DNA of 64,000 bases from Prochlorococcus sp. AG-363-P08 (GTDB lineage: Bacteria; Cyanobacteriota; Cyanobacteriia; PCC-6307; Cyanobiaceae), in NCBI GenBank assembly GCA_003278195.1, contig QCGE01000005.1:1-64000 (forward strand), given 5' to 3'. Positions 31,787-42,053 of the stretch are shown here, one piece after another. Position numbers and translations under genes: made by a program. A model generated the notes under the pieces. It saw nothing but the letters and a program-made list of their open reading frames with translations. It had not been told where the DNA came from and did not search any database. Position 1 is the stretch's first letter. Each line of letters begins with the position of its first letter.

Positions 31787-32821
31787 ATGACAGGTTGGCT
31801 CCTGATTGCTTCCCTCCTAATACTCGGCGGCGTACTTTCTACGCTTGGTGATCGACTTGGGAGTCGCTTAGGTAAAGCACGTCTAACAATATTTAATTTG
31901 CGACCACGAAGAACAGCAGTTTTGATAACGGTACTAACTGGGAGTCTTATTAGTGCATTTTCTCTAGGCTTTATGCTGCTTGTAAGTAGGCAGCTGCGAG
32001 TAGGGCTTTTTGAGCTGAGCGATATACAGCTAAGGCTAAAGAGTAGTCGAGAAGAATTGAAAATTAGTCGAATAGCACAGGCAAAAAAAGATTCTGATTT
32101 TATAAAGAAGGAAAAAGAGTTGCGAAAAGTTAGGGCAAGAATCGAAGCTGGAGAAAAAGAGCTTAAACAACTTGAGTCTAATTTAATAGCCTTAAGGAGT
32201 GGGAATGTTGTTATTAGCAGTGGTCAGACACTTGCTACAGCGACTTTACAACTTGATGATCCCAGTCAAGCTAAACAGGTGATTGACCGTCTTTTGCAAG
32301 AAGCAAATCTTGTAGCTTTTCGTCGTGTGCTGCCAGGTAAGAATCCTGATAGACAGATTTTATTTGTTCCTAGAACAGACATTAAAAGGCTTGAGAATGT
32401 AATTAGACAAGATGGAACTTGGGTTGTTAAATTTAGATCCGCCTCAAATGTTTTATTAGGGGAAAATAGTGTTTATGCTTTCCCGGAAGTTCGTCCAAAT
32501 ATACAAGTTGTTCAAAAAGGAGAAATTCTGGCAACAACCAAAACCACTTCTAAGGAGAGGAGTTCTCAAGAAGTCAGAAGCCGTTTAAGGCTTCTTTTGG
32601 CTTCAGCATTTGCAGAGGTCAAGAGGAGAGGTTCTCTAACCTCTGGCCTTCGGTTTGATACAACTGCGATAAATGAGTTAGTGCAGTCAATTCTGGATAG
32701 AGAAACAGATATTATCCGACTTGAAGCAATTGCTCTTCGTAATAGCGATACGACTGATCCGGTATATGTTGTATTGCAGCCTGCGAGTGCATTTATTAAT
32801 AATAAATTCAAAAAAGACTAA
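31787..32821 (+). CDS. DUF3084-like membrane/coiled-coil protein
   Basis: N-terminal TMs with GDRLGSRLGKARLTIFNLRPRRTAVLITVLTGSLISA, then coiled coil. Confidence 0.85.
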   Translation: MTGWLLIASLLILGGVLSTLGDRLGSRLGKARLTIFNLRPRRTAVLITVLTGSLISAFSLGFMLLVSRQLRVGLFELSDIQLRLKSSREELKISRIAQAKKDSDFIKKEKELRKVRARIEAGEKELKQLESNLIALRSGNVVISSGQTLATATLQLDDPSQAKQVIDRLLQEANLVAFRRVLPGKNPDRQILFVPRTDIKRLENVIRQDGTWVVKFRSASNVLLGENSVYAFPEVRPNIQVVQKGEILATTKTTSKERSSQEVRSRLRLLLASAFAEVKRRGSLTSGLRFDTTAINELVQSILDRETDIIRLEAIALRNSDTTDPVYVVLQPASAFINNKFKKD

Positions 32822-33252
32822 TGAGTTATTTGATTGCATTGGATCCTGGCAGAAGTAAGTGTGGATTAGTTTTGGCAGACTTAGAGATGAAAGTCGTTCT
32901 GCAGGGAAAGGTGATTAATGCGGAAGATGTAATTGATCTTGTAATTGCGATGAAAAAACAATTTTCTCTGGACCTAATCCTTTTAGGTAATGGAACAAGT
33001 AGTGACTATTGGAATGAATTACTAAGGGATATTTTATTGATAAAGGTTGTTGAAGAAAGAGGGACTACTTTACTTGCACGTAAGAGATATTATGAGCTTT
33101 GGCCACCGTCTAAATTTATTAGTTGGTTGCCAAAAGGGCTTTTTATTCCACCTCATGATTTAGATGCTGTTGCGGCATTATTGCTATTAGAAGACTTTCT
33201 TGAAGAGAAGCTTGATTGGCCAGGACCTCCGATTTTTAGAACTTCGCCCTAA
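32821..33252 (+). CDS. Predicted RNase H-fold protein (RuvC/YqgF-like)
   Basis: MSYLIALDPGRSKCGLVLAD, VVEERGTTLLARKRYYELWPP, HDLDAVAALLLLEDFL. Confidence 0.75.
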   Translation: MSYLIALDPGRSKCGLVLADLEMKVVLQGKVINAEDVIDLVIAMKKQFSLDLILLGNGTSSDYWNELLRDILLIKVVEERGTTLLARKRYYELWPPSKFISWLPKGLFIPPHDLDAVAALLLLEDFLEEKLDWPGPPIFRTSP

Positions 33253-33493
33253 CTGTAAAAATGTAATCACCTCCTGGTTCTAGGTCATAGTCAGTTCTAA
33301 TCAGGAAACGTAGTAATGCATCCTCGATTAATGCTCTTCCCAAAGAAGGTTGGACTAATAGTTCGCCTTTTCCAAAGGCCCATGAAAATTGCCATTGAAA
33401 ACCTCCTGCTGAAACTTCACCATTGAGGCATTGATGTGAAAAGCTTTGACTATTGACTCGAAGATGTGCAGTAGTTACTGGTAGTTCAGTCAT
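33236..33493 (-). CDS. Conserved hypothetical protein (DUF3146-like)
   Basis: ATG at 33493 gives MTELPVTTAHLRVNSQSFSHQCLNGEVSAGGFQWQFSWAFGKGELLVQPSLGRALIEDALLRFLI. Confidence 0.7.
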   Translation of the reverse strand: MTELPVTTAHLRVNSQSFSHQCLNGEVSAGGFQWQFSWAFGKGELLVQPSLGRALIEDALLRFLIRTDYDLEPGGDYIFTVRAKF

Positions 33494-34109
33494 TATTTTC
33501 AAGGCTAATAGCTGCAAAACTATTTAAATGGTTAGAGGCTTTTGTTATTCCTAGGGTTTGAATCATAGTTACTCCTACAACCACTTCATCTAGTACTTGT
33601 TCAATTAATGACTTTTCATTGTCAGTAAATCCTCCCAATACATGTGAGATTGTTTTAGCCTTTCTATCTTGAGGATTCCCTTCTGGGGGGCCAATCCCTA
33701 TCCTTAATCGACAGAAATCTTCGGTTTTTAGATGTTGAATTGCACTCCTAAGACCATTATGTCCACCTGCACTTCCTTTTCCTCTTAACCTTACTTTCCC
33801 AAGAGGAAGATCCATGTCATCAACCAATACTAAAATTTGTCTGATGTTTAAGTCATACCAATCCAAGCAAGCACGAACAGACTTACCGCTTTCATTCATA
33901 AATGTTTCTGGAAGTAAAAGCTTAAGTTGATTTTCACCTGTCCTCATTTCGGCTAATTGACCATATACATTCTTCTGCTTTTTAAAGCTTAAGGAGTTCT
34001 GTTGAGCAAATTTCTCAACAGCCATAAAACCAATATTATGTCTAGTTTTTATATATTTGGAGCCAGGGTTACCTAGCCCAACCACTAGTCGCAAGTCTCC
34101 AGGACCCAT
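33486..34109 (-). CDS. pth: Peptidyl-tRNA hydrolase
   Basis: LVVGLGNPGSKYIKTRHNIGFMAVE, ETFMNESGKSVRA, VLVDDMDLPLGKVRLRGKGSAGGHNGLRS. Confidence 0.97.
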   Translation of the reverse strand: MGPGDLRLVVGLGNPGSKYIKTRHNIGFMAVEKFAQQNSLSFKKQKNVYGQLAEMRTGENQLKLLLPETFMNESGKSVRACLDWYDLNIRQILVLVDDMDLPLGKVRLRGKGSAGGHNGLRSAIQHLKTEDFCRLRIGIGPPEGNPQDRKAKTISHVLGGFTDNEKSLIEQVLDEVVVGVTMIQTLGITKASNHLNSFAAISLENND

Positions 34110-34114
34110 GGCAT

Positions 34115-34390
34115 TTAACTGGAGGAGTTTTCTGTTTGATGATCAGTTGGCGATCCATCTTTACTTGAATCAATGAATGCCGTGTCCTCTCCGTGGACTT
34201 CGTTAGTTGATTCAGGCTCAGCCATTGCCTTTTGAACTTCTTTCTCAAATTCAGTTGAAGCAACTTGGAATCCTTTGAGCGTTTTTCCTAGGCTGCGCCC
34301 TAGTTCCGGCAGGCGTTTCGGTCCAAACACAATAAGTGCTATGGCACCGATAACCGCAATTTCGGGAAGACCGATGCCAAAAACATTCAT
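34115..34390 (-). CDS. tatA: Sec-independent translocase TatA/TatB-like protein
   Basis: MNVFGIGLPEIAVIGAIALIVFGPKRLPELGRSLGKTLKGFQ. Confidence 0.93.
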   Translation of the reverse strand: MNVFGIGLPEIAVIGAIALIVFGPKRLPELGRSLGKTLKGFQVASTEFEKEVQKAMAEPESTNEVHGEDTAFIDSSKDGSPTDHQTENSSS

Positions 34391-34414
34391 TTGAAGACCT
34401 CAGCTAAAAAAGTC

Positions 34415-34612
34415 TTAACCGTTCCACTCAACAGTGATGCCTTGAAGTAGTAAGGATTGGTTGTAGACCTGCAACATGATTACTAGGAAGACCAGTAGCA
34501 TTAGGCCTATTGCAGCCATTGCTGGAGTGGTTCCCCATCCTGGTACCACTTTCCCCTGACCTGAGTTTCCGATTGATTTCAGCAGGCTTCCGATAGCAGT
34601 TTTTTGTCCCAT
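34415..34612 (-). CDS. psbH: Photosystem II protein PsbH
   Basis: [54 protein letters not shown]. Confidence 0.95.
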   Translation of the reverse strand: MGQKTAIGSLLKSIGNSGQGKVVPGWGTTPAMAAIGLMLLVFLVIMLQVYNQSLLLQGITVEWNG

Positions 34613-34699
34613 GGTGAAGAGGTTTGGTACGTTTGAATTTAGATTTTCGTTATTCTATGGGTTATACCCCATAGAGTTCCTACTTAGTCGAGTGATTTG

Positions 34700-34840
34700 A
34701 TGCAAAGCTCTTCCCCAGCACTAACACTTTTACTTGGATTGTTGGTTGCGTTATTTGGTTTGACAGGTTTTGGGATCTATACCTCGTTCGGGCCTCCTTC
34801 GAAAAAGTTGGACGATCCTTTTGATGAACACGATGATTAA
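34700..34840 (+). CDS. psbN: Photosystem II protein PsbN (46 aa)
   Basis: Below ORF-track cutoff: MQSSSPALTLLLGLLVALFGLTGFGIYTSFGPPSKKLDDPFDEHDD*, divergent from psbH. Confidence 0.95.
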   Translation: MQSSSPALTLLLGLLVALFGLTGFGIYTSFGPPSKKLDDPFDEHDD

Positions 34841-34897
34841 GGCAATAGATTCATTCTTGTTGGCGTAGATTTAGACATATAAGGATTAATTGTCTTA

Positions 34898-35347
34898 TTG
34901 CCTCTGAAAGTTAAAAATTTCATATTATTTGATCAATGCCTTGGCTCTTCGTGTTCTCGCTTGTCTTTAATCGATTTGCCTGGAAGCATTTATGGAGACA
35001 TCAGGTTGTCAGCTTACTTGGATAATTGGTTCGATCAGGTATTGAAAGATGTTCACAAGTGACCAGAAGCTTTTTTTCGCAATGTATTTAAGGCACTTTT
35101 ATCTTGATATATTTATTTGGCAGATTTTTCTTTAGGGCACTTTGATGAAGTTGAAACTTGTTTATCTAAAAGCGAAGTCACGCTTTTTATTGATACTTCA
35201 TTGCTGGATTATGGAAAGGCTGTTTTGAGTCTGATTAGGGGTTGTCCCACTGCAAAACATTTCAATCCACGCCAATCATGGGGCTTCTACCCCCATTTAG
35301 CTAGTGAACATACCTCCATGGCACATAAGATGTATTTGATTCTTTAG
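34898..35347 (+). pseudogene. Possible decayed gene in the psbN-psbI spacer
   Basis: Single reading frame from TTG 34898 to the stop at 35347, interrupted by TGA at 35060-35062 and 35105-35107; protein-like composition on both sides. Confidence 0.3.
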
Positions 35348-35362
35348 ACGTGGTCGGTCTCC

Positions 35363-35491
35363 ATGCTCGCCCTCAAGATTTCCGTTTACACAATGGTCAT
35401 GTTCTTTGTAGGGGTCTTCCTAGTGGGCTTCCTTGCGAGCGACCCAACAAGAACACCAGCTCGCAAGGACCTAGAAGGCCAGCAAGACTGA
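35363..35491 (+). CDS. psbI: Photosystem II reaction center protein PsbI (42 aa)
   Basis: Below ORF-track cutoff: [42 protein letters not shown]. Confidence 0.95.
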   Translation: MLALKISVYTMVMFFVGVFLVGFLASDPTRTPARKDLEGQQD

Positions 35492-35595
35492 GCCTTTAAA
35501 AGAAGCAACCTTTATAGTCAGGCCTCACACTGGACTGGGGTTGAGCCAATTTTTGCCAATCTCATGGCAGGATCATCGGCTTCAGCCTCGGCCCT

Positions 35596-38500
35596 TTGCT
35601 GCCAAGAAGTTCGCCAATATTGCTTGTCGGGTTAATAACCCCGATTTTTTTTGGTGGTTTTTCGGCTGGCTCCCGAGCGGAAATTGGAGCTAATACTCTT
35701 GACAAGCCAGAGAATTCAAAAGCTAAGCCACAAAGTCAGTCGACTGAGTTGATAGAGGAAAAGAGTTCAGAGGGAATATTTCCTTTGAAGGCTTTTCAAT
35801 TGGAGGCTGATAATCAGATATATGACACAAGAAAAAATATCTTTATTGCAGAAGGGAATGTAAAGCTAGTTATTAATGGTGCTTTTTTACGGGCCGATCA
35901 AATCGAATTTAATCGCTTATCTCAATCAATTAGAGCTAAAGGAAGTGTTCGCTTTTCAAAAGGATCAAATTATTTTCAGGCTAGCTCTTTTCAATACAAC
36001 CTTGAGAAAAAAACTGGTGAATTAAATGATGTTTATGGTGTTTTAGATCTTGATAATGCATTATTTGACTTTTTACTTGAAGAGGCTAATCCAAGTGATG
36101 TTGAACTAAAAAAAGATCTTTCTTCCCCTCCTCTTCAGTCAAAGGATTTCAAGGAGGCAAGTCAAGAAGATCTTGGAATGGCCTGCCCTCCAAATATCCC
36201 TCAGTTACCTGATTGGCAGCCTCATCCATGGGGGATTACTGCTTGGGGTGGTCAGATGATTGATTCGAGCTTTGGAGACGCTTTTGTGTTTAAGGGACGT
36301 AAAAGACCTGAATACCTTTTTGGAATTGGATTACAAAAAAGGATATATCGCTCTGGAATTTTCTCATTGGAGCTTGAGGCAGATGCATTTAGGCATCAAG
36401 CGCTTAAGCAGTCTGGTGGAAAATTTAACCAGTCGGTTCCTTACGCAGATTCTCCTGCACAAAATTTTTCTGAAGGAATTTTAGGAATTGGAGCAAGGAT
36501 TTGGGTTCAACCATGGCTTAGTTTTGCCTTGGTTGAAGGAATAAGTTATTACACAGAGCTGGGAAGCTATGAAAAAACTTTTAGAGAGAAGGCAGGTCAG
36601 TTGCTTAATTATTTGGGATTTGAAATTGAGGCAAGTATAAATAGAAGGCTATCTTTGGTTGGACGCCTGCACCATCGCTCTGGCGCTTTTGGATTGTATA
36701 ATGGTGTGCATGGAGGAGGTAATGGATATATTGCAGGATTTAGATATCGTTGGGGAAAAGATAAGGTTAAAAGACCTAACTATCAAATCAAACCTCCTAT
36801 TGGATGTAGAACCTCAAATACGAATGTAGAGGCAAAAGAGGAAATCTCTCCACTAAACATATTACAAGAAAAAGAGTTGACTAAATCAGAAGATATTTCT
36901 GGAATTAATTCATCAGATTCTTCTTATGAAAGATCTACTGAATCTTTAAAAATCACTTCAAGAACTCTTTCTAGAGGTGAAGAAGAAGTAAGAAGAGCAA
37001 AATATATTTCTTCAATTAATCAAAGAATTGATAGCTTGGAACTTCAAAAGTCATTGACAGTAGAAAAACGTTTTGGTGTTCCTGAAGCACTAAGAAACTT
37101 AGATGATAAAAATGTATATGGTGGAATTAAGCCGCCACAGCTTACGAGTATTGGAAATACAAAATTTATTAAAGGGCGTATAACACGTTGGAGAGTTCAG
37201 GCCTCAAAAGTTTTGATTACAGAGGATGGCTGGAAGGCTGAAAGAATGGCATTTAGCAATGATCCTTATACCCCAGCGCAAACGATGGTAGAGGCTGAGG
37301 ATGTTATTGCAGAAGAACAGAAAGATGGTTCAACTATCATTAAGACAGGAAGTAATCGACTTGTTTTAGAACAGAGGTTGTCTATCCCTGTTTCAAGAAG
37401 ACATAAAGTTGAGAAAGTTGAAGAAGTTGAAAATTGGTGGGTATTAGGAATTGATAGAGAGGATCGCGATGGATTTTATGTTGGGCGTAACTTAAAGCCA
37501 ATCAAGCTAACTGAAAATTATAGTTTGTCCTTGCAACCTCAATTTAATTTTCAGCGTGCATTAGATGGTAAAACCAAAAGCTATATAGCACCAGGATCAT
37601 CTAGTGAGAGTGATGAGATCAGACAAAGTTCTGAATTTTCTGACTTATTTGGCTTAGAGGCTATTTTAGATGGAAAGATTTTTGACTGGAATCTGCAGTC
37701 TAATGCAGACATTAGTACTTTTAATAGTACAAATTTTCTTAATGGAAGTCGTTATTGGGGAGGGCTGACAAAAAATTCTACCTTACCAATTATTGGTAAT
37801 TTTGATACAAGATTATTTAGTGCTTATCGATATCGAGCATGGAATGGATCTCTTGGTGAGACCAATATATATTCGGCAATAGGTGCATTCCTTCAGAAGA
37901 AGGGTGATTGGGAATTTGGGAATTCAAAAAACAATTATTTGTTTAGAGTAGGACTAGGTAATTATCAGGCAGAAAATTATAGATCTGAGAGTTTGTCTGA
38001 TTTATGGAGAGGAAATATTTATGGATCAATGACAAGTATCTATGAGCTAATAGCGGGTCAGATGGCTCCTCTAGATTCTCAAAATGCATATAGATATTCT
38101 CCAGTTGCAATAAAACCTGGCTTGTCTTTTAATACTAATATTAACTTCTCTTTCTCTGCTTATGGCGATGGTAGAAAGCAATCTACATTTGGCCTAAGTG
38201 GAGGCCCTACATTGACTTTAGGGACTTTTACTAAAAAGTTTTTTGACTATACACGTTTTTCTCTTACTACTGGAGGCACCTTTAAGCAGGGCTCAAGCCC
38301 CTTTAGTTTTGATCAGGCTATTGATCTTGGAACTTTAGGCTTGGGTATTACTCAGCAGATTTATGGTGCCTTGGTGGTTGATGCTGGATTTGAATATAAT
38401 ATTGATCCAGCTTCCAGTAATTATGGGGAAATGATTAATTCAAATGTTGAGTTTAGGATTCAAAGAAGAGCTTATGATTTTGGTATTTATTATAATCCAT

Positions 38501-38619
38501 ATAAAAAGATAGGTGGATTCAGAATTCGTTTGAATGATTTCAATTTTAATGGAACTGGAATACCTTTTATTCCTAATACATCCGAGAATGAGAAGGAAAA
38601 TGAGAATAGAGTCTTTTGA
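35596..38619 (+). CDS. Large LptD/OstA-like outer membrane protein (DUF3769-like)
   Basis: 1007 aa; OstA-like QLEADNQIYDTRKNIFIAEGNVKLVINGAFLRADQIEFNRLSQSIRAKGSVRFSKG followed by beta-rich C-terminus. Confidence 0.85.
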   Translation: MLPRSSPILLVGLITPIFFGGFSAGSRAEIGANTLDKPENSKAKPQSQSTELIEEKSSEGIFPLKAFQLEADNQIYDTRKNIFIAEGNVKLVINGAFLRADQIEFNRLSQSIRAKGSVRFSKGSNYFQASSFQYNLEKKTGELNDVYGVLDLDNALFDFLLEEANPSDVELKKDLSSPPLQSKDFKEASQEDLGMACPPNIPQLPDWQPHPWGITAWGGQMIDSSFGDAFVFKGRKRPEYLFGIGLQKRIYRSGIFSLELEADAFRHQALKQSGGKFNQSVPYADSPAQNFSEGILGIGARIWVQPWLSFALVEGISYYTELGSYEKTFREKAGQLLNYLGFEIEASINRRLSLVGRLHHRSGAFGLYNGVHGGGNGYIAGFRYRWGKDKVKRPNYQIKPPIGCRTSNTNVEAKEEISPLNILQEKELTKSEDISGINSSDSSYERSTESLKITSRTLSRGEEEVRRAKYISSINQRIDSLELQKSLTVEKRFGVPEALRNLDDKNVYGGIKPPQLTSIGNTKFIKGRITRWRVQASKVLITEDGWKAERMAFSNDPYTPAQTMVEAEDVIAEEQKDGSTIIKTGSNRLVLEQRLSIPVSRRHKVEKVEEVENWWVLGIDREDRDGFYVGRNLKPIKLTENYSLSLQPQFNFQRALDGKTKSYIAPGSSSESDEIRQSSEFSDLFGLEAILDGKIFDWNLQSNADISTFNSTNFLNGSRYWGGLTKNSTLPIIGNFDTRLFSAYRYRAWNGSLGETNIYSAIGAFLQKKGDWEFGNSKNNYLFRVGLGNYQAENYRSESLSDLWRGNIYGSMTSIYELIAGQMAPLDSQNAYRYSPVAIKPGLSFNTNINFSFSAYGDGRKQSTFGLSGGPTLTLGTFTKKFFDYTRFSLTTGGTFKQGSSPFSFDQAIDLGTLGLGITQQIYGALVVDAGFEYNIDPASSNYGEMINSNVEFRIQRRAYDFGIYYNPYKKIGGFRIRLNDFNFNGTGIPFIPNTSENEKENENRVF

Positions 38620-38684
38620 TTTTAAGTGTAAATTAGTTTTGGATTCTCTTTGTCTTCGTACTGATTTTAAGAGCCACTAAAAAA

Positions 38685-39299
38685 TTAGAAATTATTGAGA
38701 TAAGGAAGAGTAGATAATTTGATTTTCATTGCTTCTTCATTCGCAATTAATTGAGATGTTGCGTCCCAGTCACCCTTCAGTAACATCTCCTTGGGGCCAG
38801 GCTCAATATTTAAATCCCAACTTTCTTCCTCATTATTGATTCTTTCTCGGCTGATATCTAGAGTCCAATTTTGGTTGTTTCGATGAACAACTGCTTTTTG
38901 TATTTGCAAAACCTTTGCTTTACTTGCTGTCGCGCAAGGTATTCCTAATGCAAGACAGTTGCCGTAAAAAATTTCAGCAAAGCTTTCTCCTACAATGCCT
39001 CTAATGCCCCACCGCATGAGAGCTTGTGGTGCATGCTCGCGGCTTGACCCACAGCCAAAATTTGCATTGACTATCAAAATATTGCAGCCTTGATTCTCTT
39101 TTTTGTCAAAAGGATGCTCTCCTTGTTTTTCATTTCTATCGTCAGCAAATACATCTTCGCCTAGAGAATTGAAACTTACACATTTGAGATATCTAGCAGG
39201 GATAATCCTATCGGTATCAATGTCATCTCCATTTAGGCTAAAAGCATCCCCATCAATTTTCTTGATAGGCCCTTTTGGAAATGAAGCAGTTGTATTCAT
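38685..39299 (-). CDS. leuD: 3-isopropylmalate dehydratase small subunit
   Basis: DDIDTDRIIPARYLKC, NANFGCGSSREHAPQALMRWGIRGIVGESFAEIFYGNCLALGIP. Confidence 0.96.
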   Translation of the reverse strand: MNTTASFPKGPIKKIDGDAFSLNGDDIDTDRIIPARYLKCVSFNSLGEDVFADDRNEKQGEHPFDKKENQGCNILIVNANFGCGSSREHAPQALMRWGIRGIVGESFAEIFYGNCLALGIPCATASKAKVLQIQKAVVHRNNQNWTLDISRERINNEEESWDLNIEPGPKEMLLKGDWDATSQLIANEEAMKIKLSTLPYLNNF

Positions 39300-39317
39300 T
39301 AGTCAATAATAGTTTTT

Positions 39318-40733
39318 TTAGTGATTACCTTTAGTCAATTTTCTTACATCAGTTACTTTCCCCTTGATTGCAGCTGCAGCAACCATTGCAGGGCTCATTA
39401 ATAGGGTTCTTCCATTAGAAGAACCCTGCCTTCCTTTGAAGTTTCTATTGCTAGAGCTAGCACTGATTTGTCTACCTATTAAACGGTCAGAGTTCATTGC
39501 TAAGCACATTGAACATCCTGGTTCCCTCCATTCAAAGCCCGCATCGGTGAAGATTTTGTCAAGTCCTTCAGCTTTAGCTTCTTCTGCTACTTGTTCTGAG
39601 CCAGGTACTACAAAGGCTTTTACCCTTTCTAGAACCTTTTTCCCTTTAGCTATTTTTGCTGCTTCTTTTAAATCACTAATACGACCATTTGTGCAGCTGC
39701 CAATAAAGCAGACCTCTACTTCTGTGCCTTCTATTGGGGAACCTGGAGTAAACCCCATATATTTGTAGGCTTCTTCAGCTATTTGGCGTTCTTCAGGAGG
39801 AAGTGTTTCTGGTAATGGGATTTTTTCTTCAATAGATATGCCTTGTCCAGGAGTTATTCCCCATGTGACGGTAGGACTTATTTTTGATGCCTCAAAAGTA
39901 ATTTCATCGTCATAAATGGCTCTCTCATCACTCGCTAGGCTTTTCCACCATTTAAGAGCTCTTTCCCAATAAATTCCTTTAGGTGCGTGGAGCTTGTTAT
40001 GTAGATAAGAAAAAGTTTCAGCGTCTGGATTCACATATCCGCATCTCGCCCCACCTTCAATTGCCATATTGCATATGGTCATTCTCTCTTCCATGGAGAG
40101 GGACTCAATTGCTGGCCCTGCAAATTCATATGCATATCCAACTCCTCCTTTCACTCCTAACACTTGGATGATGTGCAATATCAGATCTTTTGCAAAAACG
40201 CCATTACTTAATTGTCCGCTTACCCATATGCGGCGAACTTTGAGCTTATTCATTGACAAGGTTTGGCTAGCTAAAACATCTCTGACTTGACTTGTCCCAA
40301 TACCGAAGGCAATTGCGCCAAATGCCCCATGGGTTGAAGTATGAGAATCCCCGCAAGCAATCGTCATCCCAGGTTGTGTAAGGCCTAGTTCTGGGGCAAT
40401 CACATGAACAATGCCTTGTTTTCCACTCCCTAGTCCATGCAGTGTTATCCCTTGTTCATGGCAGTTTTTTTCAAGCGTAGAAAGCATCTCTTCTGCTAGA
40501 GGATCTTCGAAAGGCCTAAGTTGACTAGTTGTAGGAACTATGTGATCAACTGTTGCGACAGTTCTTTCTGGACAAATAACTTTGAGGCCTTTCTCCCGCA
40601 ATGCCGCGAAAGCTTGAGGACTAGTTACTTCATGGATGAGATGCAGTCCTACAAATAGTTGAGTCGAACCTCCTGGCAGCTTTGCAACTTGATGGAGATC
40701 CCAGACCTTGTCATAAAGGGTTTTAGCGCTCAC
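39318..40733 (-). CDS. leuC: 3-isopropylmalate dehydratase large subunit
   Basis: [55 protein letters not shown] (Fe-S cysteines). Confidence 0.97.
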   Translation of the reverse strand: MSAKTLYDKVWDLHQVAKLPGGSTQLFVGLHLIHEVTSPQAFAALREKGLKVICPERTVATVDHIVPTTSQLRPFEDPLAEEMLSTLEKNCHEQGITLHGLGSGKQGIVHVIAPELGLTQPGMTIACGDSHTSTHGAFGAIAFGIGTSQVRDVLASQTLSMNKLKVRRIWVSGQLSNGVFAKDLILHIIQVLGVKGGVGYAYEFAGPAIESLSMEERMTICNMAIEGGARCGYVNPDAETFSYLHNKLHAPKGIYWERALKWWKSLASDERAIYDDEITFEASKISPTVTWGITPGQGISIEEKIPLPETLPPEERQIAEEAYKYMGFTPGSPIEGTEVEVCFIGSCTNGRISDLKEAAKIAKGKKVLERVKAFVVPGSEQVAEEAKAEGLDKIFTDAGFEWREPGCSMCLAMNSDRLIGRQISASSSNRNFKGRQGSSNGRTLLMSPAMVAAAAIKGKVTDVRKLTKGNH

Positions 40734-40760
40734 AAGGTTGAGGAGAGTTAGCCGATGACA

Positions 40761-42053
40761 TTAGCGTCGTTCAAGCAGCATTAAGCGTATTAGATCAAGG
40801 CTGCGAATCACGCTAAGTCTTTGAATGTTAGGCCTAGAAAGGTGTTCTCCAAAATTTTCAAGACTGGTTTTATGGCTTTGGAGATTTGTTACTGCGATGT
40901 GCACAGAACCAACAGGCTTGTCTTTAGTGCCTCCTTCAGGACCAGCCACGCCACTTATGGCAATTGCCCAATTGGATTTAAGTGCTTTTTGAATACCCTG
41001 CGCCATAGCGACAACTGTTTGTGGTGAAACAGCACCATATTTTTCTAGAAGAGTTTTTGGAATGCCAAGTAGATCTTCCTTCGTCTTGTTGGAGTATGCA
41101 ATCACTCCCCCAATAAAATTATTTGATGCACCAGAGATTGAGGTAAATTCAGCACTTAATTGTCCACCAGTGCAAGATTCAGCAACTGCGATTGTTTCAT
41201 TATTTTCTTTTAAAAGATCTAAAACTATCGAGGCTAAGCTGTCTTGATTACTTCCATAAAATAGTTTTCCAGTCCTATCTCTTATTTTGGCTACAACTGG
41301 AGTTATTAATTTTTCCGCTTCTTTATCGGACTTACCTTTTGCTGTGATTCGAAGCTTAACTTCTCCTAGATTTGCATATGGTGCAACAGTGGGATTTTTG
41401 AGTTCAATCAAGTCTGAAACTTTATCAGCAAGATTTGATTCAGAAATCCCTACAAATTTAAGATTTTTGCTGACGAATATACCGTGAAGATCTAAGTTTT
41501 TCCTCAGCCAACTTGCAGTCGTTTGTTTCCACATTGCATGCATCTCTGAGGGGACACCTGGTAAAGCGATTATCGTGAAATTATTCTTGGGACTCCAAAT
41601 AATGCCTGGTGCAGTTCCTAATGGATTCGGAATGATTTCTGCGCTCCTAGGTAGAAAAGCTTGTTTGCGATTTCTTTGAGAAATAATATTTGCTTTCTTA
41701 CTTAGTTTATTTTTGATATCTAGCCAAACCCCATCTCTCTCCTCAAGTTCTGCGTTGAATGCTTTTGCAATTGTTTGAATTGTTATGTCATCTTGTGTTG
41801 GTCCTAGGCCTCCAGTTGTAATAAGAACTCTGCATTTAAGTGCGGACTCTAATATGGCCTTTTTAAGTCGTGATTCGTTGTCTCCAATAACAGTTTGCTT
41901 ATAGTGTGGGATACCAAGTAGTGCTAATTCTTCCGAGATCCACTTTGCATTTGAATTTAGTATATTTCCAAGCAGCAGCTCTGTCCCAATGCAAAGAATC
42001 TCAGTTTCAGTACTTTCCGCAGATAGGGATGTGCTTTTCAACTTACTGGTCAT
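40761..42053 (-). CDS. cinA: Competence/damage-inducible protein CinA
   Basis: EILCIGTELLLGNILNSNAKWISEELALLGI, TTGGLGPTQDDITIQTIAKAF, AESCTGGQLSAEFTSISGASNNFIGGVIAYSN. Confidence 0.95.
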   Translation of the reverse strand: MTSKLKSTSLSAESTETEILCIGTELLLGNILNSNAKWISEELALLGIPHYKQTVIGDNESRLKKAILESALKCRVLITTGGLGPTQDDITIQTIAKAFNAELEERDGVWLDIKNKLSKKANIISQRNRKQAFLPRSAEIIPNPLGTAPGIIWSPKNNFTIIALPGVPSEMHAMWKQTTASWLRKNLDLHGIFVSKNLKFVGISESNLADKVSDLIELKNPTVAPYANLGEVKLRITAKGKSDKEAEKLITPVVAKIRDRTGKLFYGSNQDSLASIVLDLLKENNETIAVAESCTGGQLSAEFTSISGASNNFIGGVIAYSNKTKEDLLGIPKTLLEKYGAVSPQTVVAMAQGIQKALKSNWAIAISGVAGPEGGTKDKPVGSVHIAVTNLQSHKTSLENFGEHLSRPNIQRLSVIRSLDLIRLMLLERR

